The notes under the pieces are model-generated. The model had not been told where the DNA came from, did not search any database, and saw only the letters and a program-made list of their open reading frames with translations. The position numbers and the translations under genes are program-made. A stretch of DNA of 64,000 nucleotides, taken from contig NC_037269.1 in the NCBI RefSeq assembly GCF_000002425.4, forward strand, positions 1,166,976-1,230,975, in the 5' to 3' direction. Below are positions 1 to 11,799 of this stretch, in pieces (position 1 is the first letter of the stretch; every line of letters begins with the position of its first letter). The stretch comes from Physcomitrium patens (lineage: Eukaryota > Streptophyta > Bryopsida > Funariales > Funariaceae).

Positions 1-1
1 A

Positions 2-1636
2 TGTTATGTTCGTGAAATGGAATTAAATCGGGTTTCTGAGAAGAAAATGGTTGCACTATTTGGACTTGCCACGATACCGGAGATAAGGGACCACATTACA
101 TCGATTTCGGATCGTTGTGGGAATTCATGGGAGGATTTTTCACATGCATTGAAAGACGAATATTTCTTGGAAGATGCTGATCGCGTTACTAAGAAGCTGT
201 TTCTGGGATGGATTGAACGGCCCAATAAGAATTTGCAAGCAACAGAGCTACTAAGGAAATTTGAGAGGCAGTACTCTCAATTATCGAAGGTAGAAAAATT
301 GACATTGGAGCCGAACAAAGTTGATCTATTTCTTCAAGCTGCTGATGGAGAATTGCAAGAGAAATTAGAACCCCTTCTTGAAGACAAAGAAGAAGATGAA
401 GGATTGACAACGAAGTGGAAGAACGTTGAAGATGCGGTGGGGTTGCTTACAAAAAAAGAAAGGAGGAAGGATAGAAGCAATATTTCGAAAACAGTACAAG
501 CACCCAAAGCTCCAGTACGTACAACACCACCGACAATGCCTACAGTTCAACCTTCGACATCCTTGTCAAAGAAAGCAGATATGGGTATGGAAGAAATTAT
601 ACGAGGAATGCGAGATCTTCAAATCAAATTGGCAAGACTTGAAGAGAATACTTCTATAAACAATTCGAAGAATGTTTCAAAACAAGGATATGTACAAAGA
701 TGCATTTGGTGTGATGATGCTTCACACACTAGAAAAGATTGCAATGAATTTAATAATATGATACGGCAGGGAATTATTTGCTGGAAAGATGGGAAGATAG
801 CATTGAAAGATAGGGAGGATCTTCTTCAAACCAATTTTGGCAAGGGAGGAATGAGAGCATTGGTTCAAGATTACTTAAAAGAGCATGAAACAGTAGTACG
901 AGAAAGTGCAAGTTATGGTGCTAGAGTAGAGGATGAAATTGGTGGGAGTACGGAAACTAGTGAGTTTTGGGCTTCTGCCGTTTCTACAATGCAAGAAGGG
1001 AAATTACCTCGAGAAGCGTTATTGAGAACTGCAGCTACAATACGAGGAAGAACAAGTTGGAAGGATCCTGTTGAGTCTCTTTCAGTTCATGCATATATTG
1101 CTAAGAGCCAACATGAAGCTTTGATGGAAGAAAAAAGACGAGGAAATTTTGATGATACTAGAGAAGGAAATTCTTTTAAGAGGCAAACTCGAGGAGACAA
1201 GGCTCGGGAGGCAGCTTCACAAGAATTGCTTGTAAAGGATGCCTCAGCATCATTGGGAGAAAAAACAACGGAGACAAAAGATAAGGGCAAATCAATTGCT
1301 TATAAGCTACTTTCTGACATTGAAGCGGCAACAAATTTGAAAGGAGTGTTGGAAGAACGTATATTAAACGCTAAGGTGGAATTCACATTGAAAGAAGTCT
1401 TGGAAATTGCAAAGAAGGAGTTTCATGATGTTATCATTGACAGCATTAAGCGAAAGAGGCAATTAATGAGCGAAACTGGAATGAGTCATGCTATTGATGC
1501 AAGAATATGTAGAGATGAAGAAGAGGTTGATATTGGTTACAAGCAACCAACAAATGAAAAGAATGGGTATAATCAGCGAGTACGTTTCGAAGATTCTAGT
1601 GAGAAGGAAATGGAAACTTTGAGCCATTATACTTGA
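2..1636 (+). pseudogene. Family A Ty3/gypsy gag (partial, open at window edge)
   Basis: Gag-like polyprotein of a Ty3/gypsy retrotransposon, which would form the capsid/nucleocapsid of the virus-like particle. The ATG at 17 gives 539 residues, but the frame is already open from base 2, so the true start may lie left of the window. The N-terminal 150 residues are charged and helical, as in capsid regions. A zinc knuckle of the form C-x2-C-x4-H-x4-C (CIWC, then H and C) lies near residues 230-245. The C-terminal half is lysine/glutamate rich. The frame stops at a TGA (1634-1636) and then continues open in the same frame into the protease. That fits a CGA-to-TGA change inside one gag-pol frame better than a natural gag terminator, though a read-through arrangement cannot be excluded. 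I cannot name the lineage. Confidence 0.8.
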
Positions 1637-2135
1637 AAGCATTGGGCAAGGGCAACTACTGAGGTATTGGTGAAGGTAGGAGATATAGAAGAACCAATAG
1701 TTGCTTTGGTGGACTATGGTTCTGAAATAAATCTCATGTCTAAAGATCTTTATAAGAAGCAAAAATGGCCAATTGATATGGAACATGGATGGGTAATATG
1801 AGCAGCTAATAACACACAAGGCGAATTATATGGAGCTTGTCCAGATGTCAAAATTCGGATTAGGGATGTTGTGACGGAGCAACATTTCTTCGTTCAAGAT
1901 ACAACGTCTTATCCGTTGATTTTAGGACAACCTTATATCACGGCAACATGAATGAAAACAAAGGTACTTGACGATGGTTCTGCTTATGCAAGGGTACGGA
2001 GCGAAGATGGGAGGAAAGCTGTACAATTTCTAACAGTACCTCCTAACCATGAACGGAATCGAGATAGGTTGAGGGAGAAACCATTGCCAAAGATTGTTAA
2101 AGGATTTAAGGATTTTGGGGAGGTACCACTGTAAA
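1637..2135 (+). pseudogene. Family A retropepsin (aspartic protease) region, broken
   Basis: Same frame as gag. The stretch at about 1700-1745 reads as a retropepsin active-site loop (VDYGSEINLMS, where most families have DTG or DSG). About 65 residues later comes YPLILGQPYI (about 1910-1940), the usual C-terminal flap/ILG motif of pepsin-like retroviral proteases. It would cleave the gag-pol polyprotein. Two more in-frame TGA codons (1799-1801 and 1949-1951) interrupt it. A change of reading frame follows between about 2100 and 2135, because the RT part continues in another frame. Dead as it stands. Confidence 0.7.
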
Positions 2136-3678
2136 GCGAGATTATGGAGGTACAAAAGAGGAGGTACTCTCGCGAGATGAAGGTGCCTTTGATGTGAGTT
2201 TTATTGGTATATTGGAGAATGGAAATATTATGTATAAGAAAGTTGATGATTTTAAAAGAAAAGAAAGAAAAAGATTATATGATATTGAAGGACAGTTACG
2301 CAAGATAGGTACATTGCAAGATGATGAGAGGATTTTGGGTGTTTATGAAGAAAATGGGCTGGAAGATTCATTGGAATTGATTACATCTATTGGGTTAGGG
2401 GATAATGATAAGATTGTTGAGATTCATTCGAGAGAGGTTTATACCATGCTTGAATCTTTTCAAGCACCAGAAGTCACAGTAGAGACGAGATATAAAACGG
2501 CAGATAAGAAGGTAAAGCCTGTTGCCGGACCATTACCAGAGGATTCTAAAGAACAAATGGGAGAAGCATCAAAAGAAGCAAGTTTAAGAGATCCAATGAG
2601 TATTGGACATCAGTTTACTGAAGAGACTTTTGAAGAATTGAAGATTGGTTCTGATGGTTCTTTATTGCCGGAGGAAATTACTTGCTTCAAAAAGATGTTG
2701 GCTAAACAAGGTAGATCGTTTGCCTTCGAATCTCATGAAATTGGGTGTGTGGATCCAAGTATTATAATTCCTATGGTTATCTTCACTGTACCGCATGTAC
2801 CTTGGAATCTAAGATCGATTCCAGTACCGAGGGCACATTTACCTAAATTGGTGGAACTATTGAAAGAAAAGATAAAGATGAAAATATTAGAACCTTCATT
2901 TGCGCCGTATTCTAGTCGATGGTTTACGATACCTAAGAAGAATGGGTCACTGCAGTTTATTCAAGATATGCAGCCGGTGAATGCTGTAACTGTCAGGAAT
3001 GCAGGAATTGGACCTATTGTGGATGAATTTGCTGAGGCGTTTGCTGGAAGGGCGATCTATTCAATGGGTGATTTGTATTCAGGTTATGATCAATTTCAAC
3101 TTGCCGAAGGAAGTAGAGATATGACAACGATGAGGACACCGCTTGGATTGGTTAGAATGTACACTCTTCCTCAAGGCGCGACCAACTCAGTTGCGCATAT
3201 GATGAATGGGATGAATAAGGTATTGAGAGATTTTATTCCGGAAAAGACTATGCCTTTTCTGGATGATGTTCCTATAAAGGGGTGCAGAGAAGGAGACAAG
3301 GATGAAACTTTAGATACGAGGGGGTGTCGCAGATATGTTGTTGATCATATACAAGATTGTGAAAAGATTTTAACTCGGCTTGGAGAAGTTCATCTTACAT
3401 TATCGGGTATGAAGTCCGTATTTGGAGTGCGAGAGGTTGTAATTGTTGGACATTTATGCGGATCTTACGGAAGAAAACCAGATCCGACTAAAGTTGATGC
3501 AATTGGAAGGATGAAAGAGGATTGTGGTTCTTTAACAGAGGTTCGCAGGTTTTTGGGTGCATGTGTATTTTATCGAATCTGGATCCTTCATTTTGCTCAC
3601 ATAGCGGATCCATTATATGAACTGTTACGCAAGGGTTACCGATTTGAATGGGAAGAAAGGCATATTCAGGCAATGTAA
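2136..3678 (+). pseudogene. Family A reverse transcriptase region of pol
   Basis: Reverse transcriptase domain of a Ty3/gypsy pol. The frame is open upstream of 2194, where the codon is GTG, so there is no real start there and it belongs to one pol polyprotein. Visible RT blocks in order are: the WFTIPKKNGSLQ block (about 2920), the GDLYSGYDQ block (about 3065), LPQGATNS (about 3168), and the catalytic FLDD (about 3256), standing for the usual YxDD. The thumb/connection region with a VRRFLG-type motif is at about 3540. The frame ends at TAA (3676-3678) and continues in the same frame into RNase H, so this is a single nonsense change. Confidence 0.88.
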
Positions 3679-5265
3679 AGATTGAAGAAATTATTGATGT
3701 CACCTCTAATATTGAGGAAGGTTGATTATAAGTGCAATAGACCAGTGATTCTTACTGTAGACGCTAGTCCAATTGCCGTTGGATGGGCGGTGGGTCAAGA
3801 TGATTCGAATGGGAGTAGATTTGCAGTTCGATTTGGGACTAAAGTTTTAAGTATTCGTCAGCGTGCATATTCGCAAGTCAAAAGAGAACTTTGGGGAGTC
3901 GTTTCGGCTATGAAAGCTGAAAAGGACTATTTGATTGGGGCAGTAGTAGTAATTGAAACAGATTGCTTGCCATTGCTTGGAATGATTATTAACTGTTCAA
4001 CGCCAGATATTGCAATGTTGAGATGGGTTGCTTATATTAAGTCACTAAATCCAGAATTTAAGCATATCACTGGAAAGGACAATTTAGAAGCAGACATGCT
4101 ATCTCGAGCAAGATACGAGAGGGAGGACGAAATGGTTGAAGACATTGATGATGTCGGATTGAAATTTTATTCAATATCAAATCTCAACAGAGAAGACAAG
4201 CTATTTCTTGAAGAAGCTTATGAAGGAGAATTATTGGATATTGGTCATTATTTGAATACCTTGTCTAAGCAAGGGAATTGGTCTACAGAAAAATTCAAAC
4301 AAATAAGAAAAAAAGCATATGGATTTTTACTTCGAGATGGATTCTTATGGAAGAGACCGAAGAAAGGAATTGGGATGCCACAACGAGTGATAGGCAAAAG
4401 GGAAGAAAAACTAAAATTATTAAAGGAGTTTCATGATAGTTTATGGGCAGGGCATAGAGGAATCTGGGCTACTTTTGCTAAACTCAAGGAACGATATTGG
4501 TGGAAAAATATGTATCGAGATGTGCTCTCATTTGTAGAGTCATGTGAAATCTGTCAATCATATTCTAATATCCGACATCGAGATGGTCTTCATCTTACGT
4601 ATCCTCTGGCTATTCATTTTAAATGGGTTGTTGATTTGGTTATTATGCCGGTTGGGTTATGGCAGATGAGATATTTGGTTTTAGCTCGTGAAGATTTATC
4701 AAATCAAGTAGAAGGAAGAGCATTGAGGACAAAATCTACAGAGGAGATTTGTAGGTTTTTGCTTGAAGATGTCATTTGCTGTTACGGGTGCATAGGAAAA
4801 ATCACTGCAGATCGTGGAGAATTAAATGCACAAGAAGCTCGTAAGTTCTTTGAAAGATGTGGAGTTAAACTATCACTGACTACTGCTTATAATCCGGAAG
4901 GGAATGCGAAAAGCGAATGCGATCACCCGCCGATTGTGAAAGCATTGGTTAAAGTTTGTAATGGGAAGGTTAAAGAGTGGCCACAGCTTTTGTCATTTGC
5001 ATTATGGGCTGATCGAACAACACATAGTTCGGTGACAGGATATATGCCAGTAGAACTTATGACAGGTCAAAAACCAATTATGCCGATTGAAGAAAAGGTA
5101 CTTACTTGGAGTATGCTACCATGGGAAGATGGATTGACAAGAGAAGAACTTCTGGCTATTAGGATTCGACAATTGGAGCAAAGAACGGAAGATGTCCAAA
5201 TAGCATTGGAAAGGTTAAAAAGAACAAGGCTACAAAACAAGGCGCGATTCGATAAGCAACATTGA
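3679..5265 (+). pseudogene. Family A RNase H and integrase region of pol
   Basis: Continuation of the pol frame with no start codon of its own. RNase H comes first: TVDASPIAVGW (about 3760), an E in the RELWG block (about 3885), TDCLPLL (about 3958) and the EADMLSRARY end (about 4085) supply the acidic residues. Integrase follows: a HHCC zinc module (HDSLWAGHRG, then CEIC) at about 4430-4560, then the DDE core with D in VVDLVI (about 4630), D in TADRGEL (about 4806) and E in NAKSECD (about 4910). The region ends at an in-frame TGA (5263-5265), after which the integrase C-terminus continues. Confidence 0.88.
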
Positions 5266-5610
5266 TTGAGACCAAAAGCAATCGAGGAAGGTGACTGGGT
5301 ATTTGTTTATGACAATAGTCTGGATAATCAACATAGTACTTTGCGGAAATTTTCAAAACGTTGGTTTGGACCATATGTTGTAACAACTGTTCATGATAAT
5401 GCGACTTACTCATTACGGGAGTTAGATGGTACAAAATTGAAAATACCAATTGCAGGGAAGCGAATAAAAATATTTAAACGAAGACACGCAGAGATGAATA
5501 TGGAAGACCTTAATGAAGGTATAGAGATTCCGCATCAAGAAGATGAAAGTGATTTGGATAATGAAGGTGACGAAGACGAACTGGACAAAGACGTAGGGGA
5601 TATATTCTGA
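5266..5610 (+). pseudogene. Family A integrase C-terminal domain (GPY/F type)
   Basis: In frame with the previous piece. The KRWFGPYVV motif (about 5360) is the GPY/F module of Ty3/gypsy integrases, involved in DNA binding and multimerisation. An acidic tail follows (E/D-rich, about 5500-5605) and then a normal TGA at 5608-5610. No chromodomain is visible, so this is not a typical chromovirus, unlike family B here. Confidence 0.8.
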
Positions 5611-5672
5611 ATCAAACAGCAATTGGGTAAATTGGTACATACCGGAGGATGCACAGGTTCAGAGGGGGTGGA

Positions 5673-7004
5673 TGTCGTGTTGTAACACGAGTATATAGTG
5701 AAAATAAAAAATAAATAAAAAATAAAAAAAAAGGGGAATTTTATTAATATTCAGTTACCTCGAATATTGCGAGCATCAACCAACTCCAGCGCAAATACTG
5801 AGTGGTCAGGTTCAGTCACCCCGTTACAGTCAGCCGGGGCATACTGAAATGCTCCGTTCGATTCTAATAACGGGAGTTAGCAGGATGAGAAGGACCAATT
5901 CACACGACGGGTTTGAAGAGCCAATTGGATCCAATTTCGAGAATCCAATCCGGGTCCTCTTACCCAATATGAGACCTATATTGGTGGGGCAACCCAATGC
6001 AGTCTAGTTACGAGAAAATCCAGGTCTTACTACGGGCCTCAGCCAGTCTGACGCAAAGACCAATTTGACCCAATTACGCGAGCATCCAGGTTACTACGGG
6101 CATCTTACCCAATATGGGACCTGAATTGGTCGGACGACTCGATGTGGTCCCGATTACGGGGTTTCGATTCTGTTTCGGGCCGTCCTGTTCTCCGTGCCAT
6201 TTCAGGTAACGTTGTTTACGGTAAATGGATCTCTTAAAGATAAAAACGGAGGAGAAGGCCTTGATGACGTGAGCCAATTTCGGATCTAAGCTCTGACGGC
6301 GGGAGCCAATTCCGGATCTAAGATAGAAGATTGAAGAAATTCAGAGGATAAGGTTAGAGGGGAATCGGGGGGGGAGCGGGTTTTTCAAGCTTTTGGAAGG
6401 TTACCAGTTCGGTTTTCATTGGAGGGTTTTGAAGATCAAGGGAATTAGAGAGAGGAGCTTCATGCTTCGGGTCGGGGAAGGAAAGACATAGAATTTGGAT
6501 TTTTCTTCTTCGTAGAGTTTTGGGAAGACTGAGGCAATCGCTGCTGAAGTCAGTGTTGTAATGGTGAATCGGGATTTTTAAATGAAGTGGGTTTGAATAC
6601 TCTTGACTGTTTTGTAAAATCGAATTACGTCTGTGATTGAAGGATTAAAAGGGTGTCTATAGGATTGACTATGCGGAGTGAATGAAATTTATTGGGTTAA
6701 TCTAACAAGACAGTCAGTGGATACAAGATCGTAAGTACAAAGGGGTATTGAAGATTAATAGTTTGGGTTGTTCGGGGTTCTCTGTAACGTCTAGAGACCT
6801 ACCGGCTGGGGCAAAAAAAAAAAAAAAAAAGACTTCGACAAGCAGTCGAAGAGCATCCGTATAGATTTACGGTACATTATTGCAGTCGTTTATATTCCAG
6901 CAGTCAAAAACTGATAGATTGCTTGACTATCGGTGAATCTCCATACTACCTTCTACAGCCAGACGTCCGACATGTTCTCGAGCAGGAAAGCACGTAATAC
7001 GACA
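5673..7004 (+). repeat. Family A 3' LTR
   Basis: A purine-rich tract (AGAGGGGGTGGA, 5661-5672) lies directly before TGTCGTG at 5673. TACGACA ends at 7004 and forms the short inverted terminal repeat expected of LTR ends. The length is about 1.33 kb. The 5' LTR is outside the window, so the ends rest on the polypurine tract, the TG/CA rule and a reversed related copy at 7991-8746. A poly-A stretch at 6813-6830 may mark the R/U5 area. The LTR holds internal tandem repeats (listed as a finding). Confidence 0.65.
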
Positions 7005-7414
7005 CCGGACGAGACATTACGATTGTCACAACCTTCAAGATGACGCAATCAAGATGAAGATCTTCAAGAACGACATGTTCTTTCTCAAATAAATGGTGAG
7101 ATACAATGCGTTTGGTATCACGATTTGGAAAGGGACTCCCGATGTTTGGTGATTTTGCTAGAGGTAGGAACAACTCTTGATGGTGTTCCAAATATTCTAT
7201 TTGAAGGAAGTTACGAAGGCCTCAACAATGATCAAATAACTAGGTGGTCTTCCCGCCCTAGTATGGGACACTACCGATGGTTGAGAGGCCCTATCAATCA
7301 TCTTTGAAGAGAACAGAGATCAGAGTATGTGGCAAATACAATTCGTCGCATCATAGATTTCCTCAACATATGATGACCGCTCGTCGTGGAACTCGTCTCT
7401 AGAAGGGGGGCTAA
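7005..7414 (+). mobile_element. Family B (+) internal tail with polypurine tract
   Basis: Sequence between the end of the family A LTR and the family B LTR. It ends in a clear polypurine tract (AGAAGGGGGG, 7401-7410) directly before the LTR start at 7415. Translation near the end gives an RRG...NVTA-like tail, reminiscent of the 3' end of chromovirus pol. No complete domain is visible. The upstream remainder of this element must lie left of the family A insertion, outside the window. Confidence 0.5.
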
Positions 7415-7990
7415 TGTCACGGCCATAATCATGTAAGCTAATATTTACATATAGAAATAGATAGAAGTAAGTAAAAGTAGATAAAAGTAAGTTAATTCTA
7501 TAATATTTAATATAGAAGCTTCATAGAAACTTCCTAGACGCTGCTTTGACTTCATAAGTGTCTTTAATTGACTTTTTGGATTAGAAACGTGGTCAATAAG
7601 TTGGCCATGTACCACACATGTTGTTAGCTTGAAGATCAAGCTAACTATGTGGCCCACACGTAGAAAAACTTGCCTTGTAAGTCAATGCATGTGCCTTACA
7701 AAGTCAACACCTATTGGAGGTCCTATAGAACGTCGCCACGTAGCTCTTAGTTAGATAGTATATATAGAGACAAGAGTGAAGGCTTCTTCACTCTTGTAAA
7801 TTCTTTTCTTGCTTCTAGTCTAGTTTCAAGGGTCTCTAGTTTTCTTGTCTTTTGGCAATACCCATTCCAGTTTCTCTTTCAATATATATACTTGTTTATA
7901 TATATTTTGTTACCTCTCTTTGAGTGAATGCTCACTTGTTTGAATTATTTTTTCATCGAGTTCTTCTCCTTGACAACCGTAAGATTAACA
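7415..7990 (+). repeat. Family B LTR, plus orientation (3' LTR)
   Basis: Starts TGTCACGG straight after a polypurine tract and ends ATTAACA at 7990; 576 bp. It aligns along its length with the reverse complement of 13560-14134 (575 bp), with many transitions. A TATATATAGAGA element at about 7759, followed about 30 bp later by CTTCTTCACTCTTG, is conserved in all family B copies here and is a good candidate for the LTR core promoter. Confidence 0.75.
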
Positions 7991-8746
7991 CAAATTTTTG
8001 CATGCACTTAGTATACTCAACCATCTAAACACCTCTAAAATTTCAACCACAGATGTCTCTCTAATTTCACAAAACAGTCAAGAGTACTAGCCTTTATTTT
8101 ATTGCAAAAATCCAATTCACCAATACAAACACTAACTTTGAGCAACGATTGCAAAGTCCTCCCAAATCCTATGAAACCCAATTCTACACCTTTCGAAGGA
8201 GCTTGAAGCTAGCTCTTCGATCCCAAAATCTCGATCTCCGAATGCCCTCTTTTTTTTCCTCTCCTTTCCTTTAATTTCATGAGGTCGCCTATTCTTCGGC
8301 CTTAGATTTGGAGTAGGAACAATAGATCTGCATCCATTGAATTTCCACATCTGAAAGGATCTTTCCATGGAAAGGACGTTTCGCCAAAACAACATAGAAA
8401 ATAGAACAGCTTGAAATGGAATTGAAGCCTCCGTATGCGGAACCTCATTGGATTGCCCAACCGAGTCAGGTCTCATACTGGGTAAGAGGCCCGTAAGAGG
8501 ACCTAGATTGGATGTCCCTATAATTGGATCAAATTGGTCCTTCACATCCGACTCACTCGAATATTGAATTGGTCCTATCTTCTTTTACCGACTCTTGATA
8601 AGAATGGCTCGGACTCATTCCATCCAATTTATTGGAGAATCTTAAGGACCTTGATTTATCTCCTTAATTTTTCCCTGACTTTGGATTTACTGATCTCGAT
8701 TATTGAAATTGAATGGAGCATTACATTGTTGATAAGTATGTCCCGA
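7991..8746 (-). repeat. Reversed, degenerate family A LTR copy
   Basis: The reverse complement of this stretch aligns with the family A LTR. Shared blocks include GGTCCTCTTAC...CTTACCCA.TATGAGACCT, GCAATCG.TGCT.AAGT and CTCTTGACTGTTTTGT, in the same order as in 5673-7004. On the minus strand it begins near TCGGGACATAC (about 8746) and is cut at 7990/7991 by the end of the plus-strand family B LTR. It is therefore older than both the family B (+) and the family A insertions. Confidence 0.65.
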
Positions 8747-9120
8747 CTACTTGCTACTCCCACATACTGGTGCGTAATTATCACTAGATCTGGGATTAAG
8801 ACATTCACTAGTATAATGACCAATCTGTTTGCAACGAAAACAACGAAGTGATCTTCTTGCACCCTCATCAAGCATATTGGGTGTTTCTATCGATATATAC
8901 CTACCAGGCTTATTCCATGTAGGATTAAAAAATGATCTTGATTGTCCCATTGGTATGGAAGGTACTTGATTCGATGATGCTGGTGGAGCATACCCTGTTG
9001 TCATGTTCGGTGGTACAGCTTGTAATAGGGTGACATTAACTAGCTCCTAAATATTGGCACTAGAATTGGCCATTGCTTCTAACATCCAAGATGACTAAAT
9101 ATTAATAAATCTTTTCCATT
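8747..9120 (-). pseudogene. Orphan gag fragment with zinc knuckle
   Basis: A minus-strand reading frame with a Pro/Ser-rich part followed by a zinc knuckle C-x2-C-x4-H-x4-C (CFRCKQIGHYTSEC). This is a retroelement nucleocapsid signature. It differs from the knuckle of family A (CIWC type) and family B (CLYC type), so it comes from another element or a diverged relative. It abuts the reversed family A LTR at one end and the truncated family B integrase at about 9150 at the other. An in-frame stop lies upstream at about 9048. Confidence 0.6.
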
Positions 9121-9149
9121 TATATTTTCACCATATAGTTGTATTATAA

Positions 9150-10135
9150 GACGACACCGATAGGTGTAAACGGTATACATCTGGATTGATTTGTGTAGAA
9201 ATAAAAAATGGTCCAAGCCTTTGATAGTCTAACTTGTCTCAAGGACAAGTTATCTTGATATTGCGACAAAGTAACCATATCTTATGACCCATGTGGAATG
9301 GTGGTTGTTCCTTTCGATAGACATCTGTATTGACCTTTTATTGTTCTTGAGCTTTTGTTAATTGCGCCTTCATCGTTGCATGTAGCTTTGACAAATGAAT
9401 TGCGAAATCTTTTGCAGCATGATTATCAACTTTTGAAAAGTCAAAAGTATCAAGTCATGGATGATAACCATAATCGGTAAAGAAAGGTGTTTGTTTTGTA
9501 GAAAAATGTACTGTGTTATGGTAAGCAAACTCTGCCAATGTCAAAAGAGTTGTCCAATCATCTTGTTGGTAGTTAATGGTACATCTTAAATACTGCTCCA
9601 AAACTTGATTAATACGCTCCGTTTGGCCATCAGTTTTACGATAGAATGTCAAAGATAGTTTTATATCTATTTTTAGAATCTTAAAAAGAGTCCGCCAAAA
9701 TCTTGATATTAATTGAGTTCTCCTATCTGATATAATATCCTTGAGTAATCCATGATAGCAATAGATATTGTCAAGAAAGAGCTTAGCTATTTCTTCACCT
9801 GTGATAGATTCTGAACATGATACAAAATATGCCATCTTGGTAAAATAAACTATTATAACAAATATAGAGTCATAAAAACCTGAGATTGGAAGATCCGTGA
9901 TAAAATCCATAGAAATAGAAGACCATGGTTGTTCTAAAATGGGTAATGGTTGAAGAAGTCCGTAAGGTAGATGACGAGGAATTTTTGATCTTGAGCAAAT
10001 ATCACAAGATTGTACAAAATCTTTGACTGCTTTCTACATTTGTGGCCACCAAAAGTCCCTGGATATTAATTCCAAAGTTTTATTGCACCCAAAATGTCGT
10101 ACTGTTGAAAAGTCATGACGAGCTTGAAGAACACA
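9150..10135 (-). pseudogene. Family B (-) integrase remnant
   Basis: The minus strand carries a zinc-module region (about 9940-10135) and the DDE core: D in MDFITDLPIS (about 9905), D in ISDRRTQ where GQ is usual after DR (about 9740), and E in GQTERINQVLEQY (about 9610). It continues to a LDYQRLGPF block near 9215, the GPY/F module, and is cut at about 9150 before the C-terminal end. Stops and frame changes interrupt it. Chromovirus-like (Ty3/gypsy). Any chromodomain and the 3' LTR are lost at the truncation. Confidence 0.8.
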
Positions 10136-10750
10136 TCATTGAGCTTCACCTTCTAGAACATATAGGCGTCTCTCAAAATATAGTAGATTTTTCTTGAATT
10201 GAAACTTGGAAGTATCATGAGACTTTGAAAGATTTCCCTTAATAACACGAATAAGAAGATCAGAAGACAAACTTGACTGAACTTGCTTCATGAAAGTTGA
10301 ATCAATAGTTAGTGTGGATTTCATTGCTCGAAGATGAAGATGCTCTGGCTTCAAGAGAATTATTTGTTGTTGATCAAAAGTAGCATCTCCTTCCTTTGGT
10401 ACAAGGTAAGATCTTTTAGAGAGTTCATCTGACAAACCTTGTTATTTTCCTAGTCAATAAGTGATCTTGAATTCAAATCTTGACAAAGACATACTTCAAT
10501 GGACTTAGCAACAATTCAAAACATGTGCTGACATAAAATATTCAAGGTTCTTGTGATCCATATATAATGTGATTGGACTAGAAGCACCTTCTAAATAATG
10601 GTACCATTCTTGAAACGAATCCATGATTGCAAGAAGTTCTTTGTCGTAGATCTTGTAGTTAATCTCAGCTCCTGAAAATTTTTTGGAATGAAAAGCTATT
10701 GAATGAAGTTTATTATCTATTCCCATTTCTAACAATATGGCATCCAAAGC
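10136..10750 (-). pseudogene. Family B (-) RNase H and linker
   Basis: The frame at 10505-10747 reads as Ty3/gypsy RNase H: the FHSKKFSGAEINYKIYDKELLAI block with catalytic Glu, then YMDHKNLEYF with catalytic Asp. The frame at 10136-10435 is the linker before integrase, with an LLYFERRLYVLEG segment leading to the zinc module. Broken by stops between the pieces. Confidence 0.75.
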
Positions 10751-10756
10751 AAAGTC

Positions 10757-11760
10757 TTATGCATCTATTTCCATAAAAAATGGCTTAAAAAAATTGATGC
10801 GATACAAGATTGGTCCAGAAAGAAAGGTTGTCTTCAAAGCTTCAAATGTTACTTCTGCTTCTTGATTCCATTGAAGTTTGTCTTTGTAAGTCAAACGTGT
10901 AAGTGGAGCTACAACTTGAGAGAAGTCTTTGATGAAGATCCGATAGTAGTTGGCAAATCCCAAAATACATTGGACATCTCTTACCGTTTTTGAGATCTTC
11001 CAATCCATAATAGTTTGAACTTTCTTAGGATCTATCATAAGTCCATCATTTGAAATGATGTTTCTAAGAAGTTGACTTGAGTAGTGTGAAATACACACTT
11101 TTCTATTTTGGCATAGAGTCCTACATCTTTTAGTTTTTGTAATACTTGGCGAATATAAAGTTCATATTTTTCTAAGTTCTTAGAATAGATTATGATGTCG
11201 TTTAGATAACAGACAAGAAAATCATCTAAAAACTCCTGAAAGACATCATTCATTAGATGTTGGAATATTGCTGGTCCATTTATAAGTCCAAAAGGCATGA
11301 TGTTGTATTCAAACGGTCCATACCTTGTTCAAAATGCAGTCTTCCATTCATCTGCTTGTTTGATTCATACCAAATTGTATGCTCTCCATAGATCTATTTT
11401 TGTATAGATCTTAGCTTGATTAAATTGATCAAGAAGTCCAGATATCAAAGGTAGGGAGGTACCTATTTTTTATAGTGATTTTGTTGAGTCCTTGATAATC
11501 AGCACACATCTGCAATGATCCATCTTTTTTCTTCACAAATAAAATTGGAGCTCCTGCTGGAGATTTATAATGGCATATGAAGTTTTTGGCCAAATTCTCT
11601 TCAATATACTCTTTGAATTCAGCCAACTTATTTTGAGATAAATTATAGATTGGTTCAAATAGCGGTTGTGCTCCTTCTTGAAGGTCAATTGAGCAGTCAT
11701 AGGAGTGGTGTTCTGAAAGAGTATTCACATTCTTTTTCTCAAATAAATCTTAAAAATCTT
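10757..11760 (-). pseudogene. Family B (-) reverse transcriptase
   Basis: RT blocks on the minus strand are [19 protein letters not shown] (about 11520), MPFGLINGPAIFQ (about 11298), the catalytic box, and the connection region ILGFANYYRIFIKDFS (about 10930). The catalytic box reads YLND where YLDD is expected (about 11208), a G-to-A type change that removes the first catalytic Asp. Several frame changes also occur. The element could not copy itself. Confidence 0.8.
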
Positions 11761-11799
11761 CATATTAGCTTGGAATGCCACTTGAAGTCTTTCTACCAG

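Noticed and set aside
8132..8545. Minus-strand 137-codon frame
   Set aside because: Lies wholly inside the reversed family A LTR copy; not a gene.
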